Below are positions 35,186-44,996 of a DNA stretch of 64,000 nucleotides, piece after piece (the stretch's first letter is position 1; the number at the start of each line of letters is the position of its first letter). The stretch is from assembly GCF_003384935.1 (NCBI RefSeq), contig NZ_QTTQ01000010.1, forward strand, positions 372,001 to 436,000, given 5' to 3'. This DNA comes from Lutibacter oceani. GTDB taxonomy: Bacteria > Bacteroidota > Bacteroidia > Flavobacteriales > Flavobacteriaceae. The position numbers were made by a program, and so were the translations under genes. Under the pieces are notes generated by a model. It was not told the origin of the DNA, searched no databases, and worked only from the letters and a program-made list of their open reading frames with translations.

Positions 35186-37294
35186 TCAATCTTTTTCTTT
35201 TTTTAATTCTTCCATTAAAAATCCATATATAAATGCATTTTCTTTAATAATTGAATTTGCTTCATTTGCTCCAAAATGTCCCGTATTATCTTGCGTCCAT
35301 AAAAGAATAGGGTTTTTCTGTTCTGGATTACTTTGTAATTTTGCGACAAACTTAAAAGAGTGATATGGAGGAACTCTCGTATCATCACTACCAGTAACAA
35401 TTAACATTGATGGATAATTTACTTTTGAATCTATATTGTGATATGGAGAATAAGACAATAAGTTATTAAATTCCAACTCATTACTTACTGAACCAAATTC
35501 ATTAATATTTGTAAAAGTTGAACCTACTGCAGAGTTTTCAAACCTTAACATATCTGTCACTCCAACATCAATAACAGCGGCTCCAAATAAATCAGGTTTT
35601 TGAATAATTGCTGCTGCCGTAATTAACCCCCCATGAGACCCACCTGTAATTGCAATCTTTTTGGGTTTTGTGTAGCCCTCATAAATCAAATATTCTGCTG
35701 CCATTGTAAAATCTAATATGGAATTTTTCTTATTTAATTTTTTCCCAGCTTCCCGCCACTTTTCTCCTAATTCTCCACCTCCTCTAACATGAATATATGC
35801 ATAAGCGCCTCCATTTTCAATAAAATAAATTACACCTGGTTTATATGTAGGTTTTGCAATTTGTCCATATCCTCCATAAGTATTTAATAAAAAAGGAGTG
35901 TTTCCATTTTTAAGTAATGAATCTTTATAAACAATAAACATTGGAACTTTAGTACCATCGTGTGACGTGAAATTCTTTCTTAAAAACTTATATCTTTTCG
36001 CATCAAACCCAACTTCAACTTTTCCTAGATACTCAAAATTATAATTCTCTAAATCTAATTGACAAGTTACTGGTGGCACAGTGTACGAAGATAATTTAAA
36101 AAAAAATTTATTAAACTCTTCAGAAAAATTCAAACTACTCACGCTTAACCCCTCTGGTGTAACCACCTCTCCTAAAACTTCTGCATTATAATCTATTATT
36201 GAAATGAAAGATGATGTATTTGATTGGTATGCAACTACAATCTTATCTTCCAATAATTCATAATCTGTGAATACTGCATTTTTATATATGGGGCTTAATA
36301 GTTTCCACTTTTTAGGTTGTTCTAATGGAAATGAAATAATGTATTTATTCTCTTTAATTTTAGTTAAGGCATAAACTGTATCCGATTTATAACCAATAAT
36401 GCTAATATTGTATTTTATATCTTCAAACATTGGCTTAAAGTCAAAATGTGATTCCTTTGGATTTAAATAATAAAAACTAAATTTTTCTTCAAACTTATTC
36501 GATTTTTTTATAATGAATAAGTTTTGTTTTGGCGTACCATAAATATTTAACTCTTCCTTCTCACTATTTGTATCAAAAATTAATTGGTCTTCCGATTGCT
36601 CTGTTCCTAATTTGTGGTAGTAAATACTTGGAAAATTTCTTTTCCCCAATTCTGATGTGTATCTAAATTTTTTATAAAAAAATCCTTGACCAAACCAATA
36701 TATTTCCGAAGTAATAATATGCTTTATAGTTTCTTTAAAATAATGTCTATTTTTTAATTGTACTATTTTCAATTCTTTCCAATCACTTCCGTTTCTGTTG
36801 AATTGATAAGCCAAAAATCTTCCATCTCTGGAAGGGCATAAAGATGTAAAAATTATATCATCTTTTTTTGAAATTGAACTAGGACTAATTAACCTTTCAT
36901 ATCCGCCTTTTAAACCTTTAGAATAATAAATACAAGGTTTGCTATTTGCTCCCGGGTACATTAATGTAAAATATAATTTATCGTTCTTAATTGCCTTTGA
37001 TTCATTATCGTATTCCATATCGTAATACATGAACCTATTCATTTGCCTATTAGAACCTATTTTTCTATCAATTTTATTTAAATATTTTTCTGATAATTTA
37101 TTTTGAAGGTCCACCCAGTCTCTAACTTCTGGAGATTCAATTTTTTCTAACCACTGATAATCATCGACAATTTTTGTAGTATGATATTGATTCTCAGTAG
37201 GTTTTTTTACAGTTTTTGGATATGTAATTTGGGAATTTACTATGTTAACACTTAAAACTATAAGTGAACTAACAATATATTTAGTAATGTTCAT
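35186..37294 (-). CDS. Exported prolyl oligopeptidase family serine peptidase (S9)
   Basis: A 702-residue protein with signal peptide (1-21, ending NIVNS), an N-terminal seven-bladed propeller (about 70-410) and a C-terminal alpha/beta hydrolase. Catalytic residues are recognisable: Ser553 in GGSHGGL, Asp at 637/638 in TGSDDTRVPP and His673 in NTGHFGANEAN. The family cuts short peptides after proline; the N-terminal YPKTVKKPTENQYHTTKIVDDYQWLE region, split here by position about 24-50, is typical. Likely periplasmic peptide degradation. It is about the length of PEP proteins in this phylum. Confidence 0.92.
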   Translation of the reverse strand: MNITKYIVSSLIVLSVNIVNSQITYPKTVKKPTENQYHTTKIVDDYQWLEKIESPEVRDWVDLQNKLSEKYLNKIDRKIGSNRQMNRFMYYDMEYDNESKAIKNDKLYFTLMYPGANSKPCIYYSKGLKGGYERLISPSSISKKDDIIFTSLCPSRDGRFLAYQFNRNGSDWKELKIVQLKNRHYFKETIKHIITSEIYWFGQGFFYKKFRYTSELGKRNFPSIYYHKLGTEQSEDQLIFDTNSEKEELNIYGTPKQNLFIIKKSNKFEEKFSFYYLNPKESHFDFKPMFEDIKYNISIIGYKSDTVYALTKIKENKYIISFPLEQPKKWKLLSPIYKNAVFTDYELLEDKIVVAYQSNTSSFISIIDYNAEVLGEVVTPEGLSVSSLNFSEEFNKFFFKLSSYTVPPVTCQLDLENYNFEYLGKVEVGFDAKRYKFLRKNFTSHDGTKVPMFIVYKDSLLKNGNTPFLLNTYGGYGQIAKPTYKPGVIYFIENGGAYAYIHVRGGGELGEKWREAGKKLNKKNSILDFTMAAEYLIYEGYTKPKKIAITGGSHGGLITAAAIIQKPDLFGAAVIDVGVTDMLRFENSAVGSTFTNINEFGSVSNELEFNNLLSYSPYHNIDSKVNYPSMLIVTGSDDTRVPPYHSFKFVAKLQSNPEQKNPILLWTQDNTGHFGANEANSIIKENAFIYGFLMEELKKEKD

Positions 37295-37419
37295 TTTGCA
37301 ATTTTAATCTAACTAAATTAATCTTATAATCAAGGTATAAAGTTATTGTTAATTACTCAAATTCACCTTGATTTATTATAGTATTTTTCTTATAATAAAA
37401 AAGAAATTATTTAAGCTCT

Positions 37420-38148
37420 TTAAAAAAAAATTGAAAGCAGTATATATAATAGTATTACCAATGGAATTGCTATAAATTGCAAACCAATAACCAAAACAAC
37501 TGTCAGTATTAAAAACACATATTTAACCTTATTCTTTTTCCAGCTATAATCTTTAAATTTTAATGAAAATAAAGGGATTTCAGCATTCATTAAAATACTT
37601 AACACAACAGTTATACCAATTAAAAACCATTTATCTTCAATTAAATTTGTTGCAAAATCAAATGAACTATAATTAATTATTAAAGGTAAAGATAAAACTA
37701 CTAATGCTGCTGCAGGAGTTGGTAAACCAATAAAAGAACTTGTTTGACGCTCATCAATATTAAACTTTGCTAATCTATAAGCTGCAGCCAATGTAATTAG
37801 TAAACCAAAAAAAGGTACTAGTTCAACTTCTTGAGATTTCCAAGAAACTATTTCAGTATTAAATAGTTCAATACTATTTTTGGTTTGTAATAGTTTATAC
37901 ATTACAATTCCAGGTACTACACCACTTGTAACAACATCTGCTAAAGAATCTAATTGTTTCCCTAATTCGCCCTGAACATTTAACAACCGTGCAGCAAATC
38001 CATCAAAAAAATCAAAAAAGATACCTAAAAACACTAAATAAGCAGCTAGTTCCAATTCGTTATTTACAGCAAAAATTACGGCTATAGTACCTGATAATAA
38101 ATTTAATAAGGTTAAAATATTTGGAATTTGCTTTTTAAGAGTCATCAT
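37420..38148 (-). CDS. pssA: CDP-diacylglycerol-serine O-phosphatidyltransferase
   Basis: A 242-residue membrane enzyme that makes phosphatidylserine, the precursor of phosphatidylethanolamine. The CDP-alcohol phosphotransferase signature D-x2-DG-x2-AR-x8-G-x3-D-x3-D is complete around residues 46-71 (DFFDGFAARLLNV, then GELGKQLDSLAD). About eight helices are predicted. SGVVPGIVMYKLLQ is typical of the PssA subfamily over PgsA. Divergent from the YheT-like hydrolase. The start could be the second Met. Confidence 0.92.
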   Translation of the reverse strand: MMTLKKQIPNILTLLNLLSGTIAVIFAVNNELELAAYLVFLGIFFDFFDGFAARLLNVQGELGKQLDSLADVVTSGVVPGIVMYKLLQTKNSIELFNTEIVSWKSQEVELVPFFGLLITLAAAYRLAKFNIDERQTSSFIGLPTPAAALVVLSLPLIINYSSFDFATNLIEDKWFLIGITVVLSILMNAEIPLFSLKFKDYSWKKNKVKYVFLILTVVLVIGLQFIAIPLVILLYILLSIFF

Positions 38149-38201
38149 TTTTAAATTTCAGTAAATTTAACAAAATGTTTTTCAGTACGTTTAATTATAA
38201 T

Positions 38202-38209
38202 TATTTTTG
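38202..38209 (+). promoter_or_regulatory. -7 box TATTTTTG immediately before the yheT-like ATG
   Basis: Exact TAnnTTTG that ends only 5 nt before the ATG at 38215. If used, transcription would start at or next to the start codon, giving a leaderless mRNA. Confidence 0.35.
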
Positions 38210-38214
38210 TTTAT

Positions 38215-39183
38215 ATGCCAATAACAAAATCTACTTACAAACCTACTTTTCTATTTAAAAACGCCCATTTAAATACCATTTACAAAACGTTATTTTATTC
38301 AAAAAAAAATTCATATACGAGGAAAAGAATTTATACTGAAGACAATGATTTTATAGATTTAGATTTTTCAGTAAATAACTCTGAAACCTTAGTAATTGCA
38401 ATGCACGGTTTGGAAGGAAGTTCAAATTCTAACTATATAACTTCTGTGGTTAATTACCTTAATTTAAACAATATAGACTGCTTAGCTGTTAATTTTAGAG
38501 GTTGTAGCGGTGAGGATAATAAGCAGCCTTATTCCTACAATAGTGGAAAAACAGATGATATTTCACTCATAATTAATTATATTTTAAACAATTATAATTA
38601 TAAAAATATAGTGCTTTTAGGGTATAGTATGGGAGGAAATATCACCTTAAAATATATGGGTGAATCTTCTAAAATTCCACATCAAATAAAAGGTGCAATT
38701 GCAATATCAACACCTTGTGATTTGGAAGGCTCATCAAATGTATTATCAAATTGGAATAATGCAATCTACTTAAATAGATTTATGATTACTTTAAAAGAAA
38801 AAGCATTATTAAAATTAAAAAAATTTCCTGATTGCAACATTAATAAAACAGCAATTATAAAAGCTAAAACATTTAGGGATTTTGATAACGCCGTAACAGC
38901 CCCGCTTTTTGGTTATAAAAATGCAAGTGATTACTGGACTCAATGCAGTTCTAAACAGTTTTTAAAAAATATTAATATTCCCACGTTATTAATAAATGCA
39001 TTGGATGATTCTTTTTTATCAGCCAGTTGTCATCCTTTTAACGAAGCTAAAAACCACAAAAAACTATTTTTTGAAGCTTCAAAATATGGAGGTCATGTAG
39101 GTTTTAATTCTTCATTTTTTGGAAAAGACACATTATGGAGCGAAAACAGAATTTTACAATTTATAAATCATATTATTTCTTAA
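38215..39183 (+). CDS. YheT-type alpha/beta hydrolase
   Basis: A 322-residue hydrolase of the YheT/ABHD1-3 family. Seen: AMHGLEGSSNSNYI (oxyanion strand), VNFRGCSGE, the nucleophile elbow GYSMGGN, a late Asp in INALDDSFLSASC and a His in GGHVGF, a full catalytic triad. The N-terminal KPTFLFKNAHLNTIYKT segment is typical of the family. These are putative esterases or lipases of unknown substrate in the cytoplasm. The first codon follows a promoter-like box by only 5 nt. Confidence 0.85.
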   Translation: MPITKSTYKPTFLFKNAHLNTIYKTLFYSKKNSYTRKRIYTEDNDFIDLDFSVNNSETLVIAMHGLEGSSNSNYITSVVNYLNLNNIDCLAVNFRGCSGEDNKQPYSYNSGKTDDISLIINYILNNYNYKNIVLLGYSMGGNITLKYMGESSKIPHQIKGAIAISTPCDLEGSSNVLSNWNNAIYLNRFMITLKEKALLKLKKFPDCNINKTAIIKAKTFRDFDNAVTAPLFGYKNASDYWTQCSSKQFLKNINIPTLLINALDDSFLSASCHPFNEAKNHKKLFFEASKYGGHVGFNSSFFGKDTLWSENRILQFINHIIS

Positions 39184-39237
39184 AATTTAACGTTTACTTG
39201 TAAAGTTTTTTTACTTTCGTTTTTAAAATATTTTGAC

Positions 39238-40302
39238 TTGAAAAAATTTATCCTCATTTTTTTGTTTTCAGCACAAGTAATTTCGGCACAATCTGTTAGA
39301 AAATACTCGAATGAATTCTTAAATATTGGTGTAGATGCTGCTGCTTTTGGAATGAGCAAAGCTGTAGTTGCAACAAGTAGTGATGTTAATTCAAATTACT
39401 GGAACCCCGCAGGTTTGGTAAATATTAATGATTATCAAGGTGCAATTATGCACGCAAATTACTTTGAGGGAATTGCAAAATATGATTATGTTGCATTTGC
39501 AATGCCTGTTGATGACAAAAGTGCTGTTGGAATTTCAATAATAAGATTTGGTGTTGATGATATTTTAAATACCACTCAATTAATTGATAATGAAGGGAAT
39601 ATAGATTATAATAACATTAGTTTGTTTTCAGCAGTTGACTATGCTTTAAATTTATCGTATGCAAGAAAATTGTCTGTTGAAGGATTAAACCTAGGTTTAA
39701 ACACTAAAATTGTTAGAAGAATTATTGGTGATTTTGCAACATCCTGGGGTTTTGGTTTAGATGCAGCAGTTCAATTTGAAAAAAATGATTGGAAATATGG
39801 ATTGATGCTTAGAGATATAACCACTACATTTAATTCTTGGAGTATTGATGAAACCGAATTTGAAAAGATTCAGAACTCAATTCCAGATCAAAATCAGGAA
39901 TTACCAGAAACTAATGAAATAACCTTACCAAAAGCACAATTGGGTATTGCCAGAAAATTCAATATATCAAAACAATTTAATTTACTTTCAGAAATAGATT
40001 TAAACATGCGTTTTACCAAAACAAATGATATAATTTCATCAGATTTTGTGAGTATTGATCCTGCCTTAGGATTTCAATTAGATTATACAGATATCGTATA
40101 TTTAAGAGCTGGAGTTGGTAATTTTCAAAAAGAATTACAATTTGACAATACGGAAGAAACTTCCTTTCAACCAAATTTTGGGGTTGGTTTTAAATATAAA
40201 GGAATTCAAGTAGATTATGCCCTAACAAATATAGGAAGCGTTGGTAGTGCGTTATATTCAAATGTTTTTTCAATAAAAGTAGATTTTGAAAATCTTAAAT
40301 AA
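39238..40302 (+). CDS. PorV/PorQ-like outer-membrane beta-barrel
   Basis: A 354-residue protein with signal peptide (MKKFILIFLFSAQVISAQ) and FadL-like beta-barrel strands throughout. The segments FLNIGVDAAAFGMSKAVVA and NSNYWNPAGLVN, and the terminal strand ending VDF, are typical of the PorV/PorQ family that assists the type IX secretion system. Translation appears to begin at TTG; no in-frame ATG precedes the signal peptide. It is followed after 2 nt by the DUF4105 gene. Whether it is a core T9SS part or a paralogue cannot be told. Confidence 0.75.
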   Translation: MKKFILIFLFSAQVISAQSVRKYSNEFLNIGVDAAAFGMSKAVVATSSDVNSNYWNPAGLVNINDYQGAIMHANYFEGIAKYDYVAFAMPVDDKSAVGISIIRFGVDDILNTTQLIDNEGNIDYNNISLFSAVDYALNLSYARKLSVEGLNLGLNTKIVRRIIGDFATSWGFGLDAAVQFEKNDWKYGLMLRDITTTFNSWSIDETEFEKIQNSIPDQNQELPETNEITLPKAQLGIARKFNISKQFNLLSEIDLNMRFTKTNDIISSDFVSIDPALGFQLDYTDIVYLRAGVGNFQKELQFDNTEETSFQPNFGVGFKYKGIQVDYALTNIGSVGSALYSNVFSIKVDFENLK

Positions 40303-40304
40303 TT

Positions 40305-41492
40305 ATGAAGTTAAAGCATTATTTTTTTCTTGTTCTTTTCTTGTTTTCAATTAATTTTTATTCACAAATTAATCTTTCACAAAAAGCTTCTATTAGTGTT
40401 GTTACTTGTGGTCCTGGAAGTGAACTTTATACAGCATTTGGACATAGTGCATTTAGAGTTTATGATCCTGTAAATAAGGTTGATAAAATTTATAATTACG
40501 GTACTTTTAATTTTAATGCACCCAATTTCTATTTAAATTTTGCAAAAGGAAAACTAACCTACCAATTATCAACTACCAGATTTGGGTATTTTTTACAAGT
40601 ATACAGGTATGAAAACAGGTGGGTTAAAACTCAGGAACTAGATTTAAATCATGAAGAAGTACAGGCAACCTTTAATTTTTTAGAAAATAATGCCAAACCC
40701 GAGAACAGAGATTATCAATACGATTTCTTTTATGATAATTGTTCAACTAAAATTGAAGATGTTATTAAAATTATTTTACAAGATAAAGTTACGTTTAACA
40801 ATAATCATATTACCAGTAATAAATCGCATAGAGATTTAATTGCAGATTATACTAAAAATCAGAAATGGGGAAAATTTGGAATTGATTTAGCCTTAGGTTC
40901 TGTAATTGATAAAGAAGCATCAAAAGATGATTATAAGTTTTTACCTGATTATATTTTTTACGCTTTTGAAAATGCTACAATTAAAAACGATAGTGAAACA
41001 AAGCCCCTAGTAAAAAATACAATTACAATTTTAAAAGCTCAAAAATTAAATACATTCAAGCCTCTAACATATTTAACTACACCTTTTTTTACAATTCTAT
41101 TTATAAGTTTAATTATTGCTTTTTTAACTTATAAAAATTTCAAAACAAAAAAAAGATCTAAATGGTTAGATTTTATAGTGTTTTTTATAACAGGAATTAT
41201 AGGCGTAGCAGTTTTATTGCTTTGGTTTACAACTGACCATACTGCTACTTATAAAAATTTAAACTTTTTGTGGGCTTTTGCACCAAATTTAATTGTTGCA
41301 TTTTATTTATTAAAAGCTCAACTACCAAAATGGACATTGTACTATTTCCTTTTTTTAATTATCCTAATATTTTTTATGATTGTGGTTTGGATATTAAAAA
41401 TTCAGGTATTTAATAGTGCACTTTTAACCCTTTTAATTGTTTTAGTTGTACGCTATTTATTTTTAATAAAAACCTCAAAAACACTGGCTTAA
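40305..41492 (+). CDS. DUF4105 membrane protein
   Basis: A 395-residue protein with a signal peptide or first helix (1-20), a DUF4105 (Lnb N-terminal) domain over about 25-180 with TCGPGSELYTAFGHSAFRV, NYGTFNF and YDFFYDNCSTKIED (a papain-like C and H pattern), and five C-terminal helices (about 255-390). Proteins of this kind are thought to be cysteine hydrolase-like, but the activity is unproven. It lies 2 nt after the PorV/PorQ-like gene, so they probably share a transcript. Confidence 0.82.
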   Translation: MKLKHYFFLVLFLFSINFYSQINLSQKASISVVTCGPGSELYTAFGHSAFRVYDPVNKVDKIYNYGTFNFNAPNFYLNFAKGKLTYQLSTTRFGYFLQVYRYENRWVKTQELDLNHEEVQATFNFLENNAKPENRDYQYDFFYDNCSTKIEDVIKIILQDKVTFNNNHITSNKSHRDLIADYTKNQKWGKFGIDLALGSVIDKEASKDDYKFLPDYIFYAFENATIKNDSETKPLVKNTITILKAQKLNTFKPLTYLTTPFFTILFISLIIAFLTYKNFKTKKRSKWLDFIVFFITGIIGVAVLLLWFTTDHTATYKNLNFLWAFAPNLIVAFYLLKAQLPKWTLYYFLFLIILIFFMIVVWILKIQVFNSALLTLLIVLVVRYLFLIKTSKTLA

Positions 41493-41497
41493 AAACA

Positions 41498-43603
41498 TCA
41501 ACTGATATTAGCCCAAATAGTACTGTTTTTACTTATTTGTTGATACGTGTTTCTTATAGCTAAATTTTCAACTTCTTTTAAAGACGGATCTTTAGTTAAT
41601 GTTTCAATAGCAACATTTCTGGCAGTTTTCAATAATTGGGCATCTTTTACAATATCTGCAATACGAAGGTTTAAAACCCCACTTTGTTGGGTTCCCATTA
41701 AATTACCGGGACCTCTTAGTTTTAAATCCACTTCTGCAATTTTAAATCCATCACTGGTTTCAACCATCGTATTTAAACGAATTTTTGCATCGGCTGATAA
41801 TTTAAAACTCGTCATTAAAATACAATAACTTTGTTCAGCACCACGTCCTACTCTACCTCTTAATTGATGCAGTTGAGATAATCCGAAGCGCTCGGCACTT
41901 TCAATTACCATAACACTTGCATTTGGTATATTTACACCAACCTCAATTACTGTTGTTGCCACCATAATTTGTGTTTCACCTTTTATAAAACGTTGCATTT
42001 CATATTCTTTATCAGCAGGTTTCATTTTACCATGTACAATACTTACTTGGTATTTAGGCATTGGAAACTCTCTTGTAACACTTTCATAACCATCCATTAA
42101 ATCTTTATAGTCCATTGCTTCAGATTCGTTTATTAACGGATAAACAATATAAACTTGTCTGCCTTTTTCAATTTCTTCTTTTAAAAATTTAAATACTGAA
42201 AGTCTATTTGCATCATATCTGTGGGCAGTTTTCACTTCCTTACGCCCGGGCGGCAATTCATCAATTACAGAAATATCTAAATCACCATAAACGCTCATTG
42301 CCAAAGTTCTTGGAATAGGTGTAGCTGTCATAACTAAAATATGTGGAGGTAAAGTATTTTTTTGCCACATTTTAGAACGTTGTGCTACACCAAATCTATG
42401 TTGCTCATCTATAATGGCAATCCCTAAATTTTTAAACTTTACTTTATCTTCAATTAATGCATGAGTACCTATTAAAATATCTAATTCGCCTGATTGTAAT
42501 TGTTCATGAATTATTTTGCGTTCTTTTGTTTTTGTAGAACCTGTAAGTAACTTTACAGTTACATCCATCTCATGTAAAAGTTCAATTACCGAGTTATAAT
42601 GCTGGGTTGCTAAAATTTCTGTAGGTGCCATAAATGCAGCCTGAAACCCATTATCCAACGCAATTAAAATAGTTAATAATGCAACTATTGTTTTACCAGA
42701 GCCAACATCTCCTTGCAACAACCTATTCATTTGCGCATTTGAACCTAAATCTTTTCGTATTTCTTTTAAAACTCTTTTTTGTGCTTTTGTTAAATCAAAA
42801 GGTAAATTATTTTTATAGAAATTATTAAAATTTATTCCAACTGATTCAAAATTAAAACCTTTAATTTTTGCTTTTCTTACTAACTTTTTACGAATTAGTT
42901 GTAACTGAATAAAAAAAAGTTCTTCAAATTTTAATCTTTTTTGTGCCTTTGTAAGTAATTCCTGATTTCTTGGAAAATGAATATTTAATAAAGCTTCTCC
43001 TTTTGAAATTAAGTTTAATTCTTCAATAATTGAAATAGAAAGTGTTTCTTTAAAATTTCCATTCAATTCTTCAAACAAACTCTGTATCATTTTTGAAACA
43101 ACCCTGTTTGAAATTCCCTTATTTATTAATTTTTCAGTTGAAGGATACACAGGTTGCATTGCTGATCGTAGATTTTTTTTATAGTCTGCTACTAATTCCA
43201 TTTCAGGATGTGGCATTGAAAACAGTCCATTAAAATAGGTTGTTTTCCCAAAAATAACATATGGAATATTTACTTTTAATGAATCTTTTATCCATTTTGC
43301 ACCTCTAAACCAAACTAGTTCCATAAAACCAGTTTCATCTCTAAAAGTAGCTACAAGCCTACTTCCCTTTTTCTGTTGAACAGTTTTAATATTGGTAATT
43401 TTACCAACTATCTGAATTTCTGAAGAATTTTGTTGTAACTGATTAATTTTAAAAAACTGAGTTCTGTCAATATACCGATTCGGAAAAAAATTCAATAAAT
43501 CGCTAAAAGTATAAATTCCAAGCTCCGATTTTAACAAATCAGCTCTACTTGGACCTACTCCTTTTAAGTATGATATTGAGGTATTTAAACTATTTATTGA
43601 CAT
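41498..43603 (-). CDS. recG: ATP-dependent DNA helicase RecG
   Basis: A 701-residue branched-DNA translocase that reverses stalled replication forks. It shows an N-terminal wedge/OB domain (about 60-170), Walker A GDVGSGKTIVALL, the DEQH box IIDEQHRFGVAQR, MTATPIPRTLAM, and the C-terminal helicase half with VIEVGVNIPNASVM, QLRGRVGRG, and the TRG-like segment near GFKIAEVDLKLRGPGNLMG. Length is normal. It is divergent from the rsmB-like gene, 94 nt apart. Confidence 0.95.
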   Translation of the reverse strand: MSINSLNTSISYLKGVGPSRADLLKSELGIYTFSDLLNFFPNRYIDRTQFFKINQLQQNSSEIQIVGKITNIKTVQQKKGSRLVATFRDETGFMELVWFRGAKWIKDSLKVNIPYVIFGKTTYFNGLFSMPHPEMELVADYKKNLRSAMQPVYPSTEKLINKGISNRVVSKMIQSLFEELNGNFKETLSISIIEELNLISKGEALLNIHFPRNQELLTKAQKRLKFEELFFIQLQLIRKKLVRKAKIKGFNFESVGINFNNFYKNNLPFDLTKAQKRVLKEIRKDLGSNAQMNRLLQGDVGSGKTIVALLTILIALDNGFQAAFMAPTEILATQHYNSVIELLHEMDVTVKLLTGSTKTKERKIIHEQLQSGELDILIGTHALIEDKVKFKNLGIAIIDEQHRFGVAQRSKMWQKNTLPPHILVMTATPIPRTLAMSVYGDLDISVIDELPPGRKEVKTAHRYDANRLSVFKFLKEEIEKGRQVYIVYPLINESEAMDYKDLMDGYESVTREFPMPKYQVSIVHGKMKPADKEYEMQRFIKGETQIMVATTVIEVGVNIPNASVMVIESAERFGLSQLHQLRGRVGRGAEQSYCILMTSFKLSADAKIRLNTMVETSDGFKIAEVDLKLRGPGNLMGTQQSGVLNLRIADIVKDAQLLKTARNVAIETLTKDPSLKEVENLAIRNTYQQISKNSTIWANIS

Positions 43604-43651
43604 TCTTTTTTGATAAAACTACGAAGATAATAATTCAAGAGCAATTAACAA

Positions 43652-43679
43652 TTTGTTATTATCTAATTCCGTATATTTG
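43652..43679 (+). promoter_or_regulatory. Promoter of the rsmB-like gene
   Basis: TTTG (43652-43655), 16 nt, then TATATTTG (43672-43679), close to the Bacteroidetes consensus. It lies 18 nt before the ATG at 43698 and overlaps the longer upstream open frame, supporting the later start. Confidence 0.6.
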
Positions 43680-43697
43680 CAGACTTATTTTTTTAAC

Positions 43698-44906
43698 ATG
43701 AGATTACATAGAAATTTAGTATTTACAGTAATAGATTCAATAAAACTTATTTTTAATGAAGGAGAATATGCTGATAAAGTTGTTCAAAAAGCCTTAAAAA
43801 GAGATTCGCGTTGGGGTGCAAGAGACAGAAAGTTTGTTGCTGAAACTATTTATGAAATGGTTAGATGGAAACGTTTATATAATGAAATTGCTGGAACAAA
43901 AGATCATTATTCAACTGAAAATGTTTGGAAAAATTTTGCTGTTTTTGCTATTTTAAAAGGTTATAAATTACCTGATTGGAATCAATTACAAGGAGTTCCT
44001 GAAAGAAGAATTAAAGGTAAATTTGACGAACTTCAAAAAATACGTGTTTTTAAAGAATCTATACCAGATTGGTTAGATGAATTAGGTATTAAGGAATTAG
44101 GTGAAAAACACTGGAGCAAAGAAATAGATGCTTTAAATATGCAAGCTGAAGTTATTTTACGCACAAATACACTTAGAACCAATAAAGCTTCACTTAGAAA
44201 AAAATTAGCCGATGAAGGCATTGAAACGGTTTTTATTGATGGTTATACCGATGCTCTAAAATTAGTTGAACGTACCAATGTATTTAAAACAAAATGTTTT
44301 TCTGATGGCTTGTTTGAAGTGCAAGATGCATCTTCACAATTAGTTGCTGAGTTTTTAGATGTTAAACCAGGTATGCGCGTAATTGATACCTGTGCAGGAG
44401 CTGGTGGTAAAACATTACACCTTTCAGCATTAATGGAAAACAAAGGTCAGATTATTGCAACAGATATTTATGAAAGTAAATTAAAAAAGTTAAAAATTAG
44501 AACACGTAGAGCTGGAGCACATAATATAACTACAAAAGTGCTGGATTCATCAAAAGTAATAAAGAAAATGAAAAATTCTGCCGATAGAGTCCTTATTGAT
44601 GCACCTTGCAGTGGTATTGGAGTATTAAAAAGAAATCCAGATAGTAAATGGAAGCTACAACCTAAATTTGTTGAAAATATAATTAAAACACAAGCTGAAA
44701 TTTTAGAGAGTTATTCTCAATTAGTTAAAGTTGGTGGAAAAATGGTATATGCTACTTGTTCCATTTTACCTTCTGAAAATGAAAAACAAGTTAAATTATT
44801 CATTAAAAATAACCCAAACTTTGAAATTATTAAGGATCGTAAAGTATCACCTTATAAATCTGGTTTTGATGGTTTTTATATGGCTCAACTAATAAAAAAC
44901 CATTAA
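43698..44906 (+). CDS. RsmB/NOL1-family rRNA methyltransferase
   Basis: A 402-residue cytosine-C5 RNA methyltransferase of the NOL1/NOP2/Sun group. Seen: the SAM motif VIDTCAGAGGKTLHLSALM, the acidic ATDIYESKLKKLK, the first catalytic motif IDAPCSGIGVLKRNPD and the second Cys in YATCSILPSENE. The N-terminal part (about 1-150) resembles the NusB-like domain of RsmB. The enzyme most likely makes m5C in 16S rRNA, but the exact target (m5C967 in E. coli) is inferred. The chosen ATG follows a good promoter; an earlier Met would overlap it. Confidence 0.88.
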   Translation: MRLHRNLVFTVIDSIKLIFNEGEYADKVVQKALKRDSRWGARDRKFVAETIYEMVRWKRLYNEIAGTKDHYSTENVWKNFAVFAILKGYKLPDWNQLQGVPERRIKGKFDELQKIRVFKESIPDWLDELGIKELGEKHWSKEIDALNMQAEVILRTNTLRTNKASLRKKLADEGIETVFIDGYTDALKLVERTNVFKTKCFSDGLFEVQDASSQLVAEFLDVKPGMRVIDTCAGAGGKTLHLSALMENKGQIIATDIYESKLKKLKIRTRRAGAHNITTKVLDSSKVIKKMKNSADRVLIDAPCSGIGVLKRNPDSKWKLQPKFVENIIKTQAEILESYSQLVKVGGKMVYATCSILPSENEKQVKLFIKNNPNFEIIKDRKVSPYKSGFDGFYMAQLIKNH

Positions 44907-44940
44907 AATTTAACCTAATAATTTATTAAAAAATATTTTT

Positions 44941-44948
44941 TATGTTTG
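44941..44948 (+). promoter_or_regulatory. -7 box TATGTTTG before the endonuclease
   Basis: Exact TAnnTTTG, 48 nt before the ATG at 44997; no clear -33 box. Confidence 0.4.
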
Positions 44949-44996
44949 CAATAAATTAATTAAGTTTTATTTTGATAATTACCCCCATTTTTTTAT

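Noticed and set aside
37328-37373. 9-bp inverted repeat AATCAAGGT / ACCTTGATT between pssA and the S9 peptidase gene
   Set aside because: Loop of 28 nt and no T-run; too weak to call a terminator.
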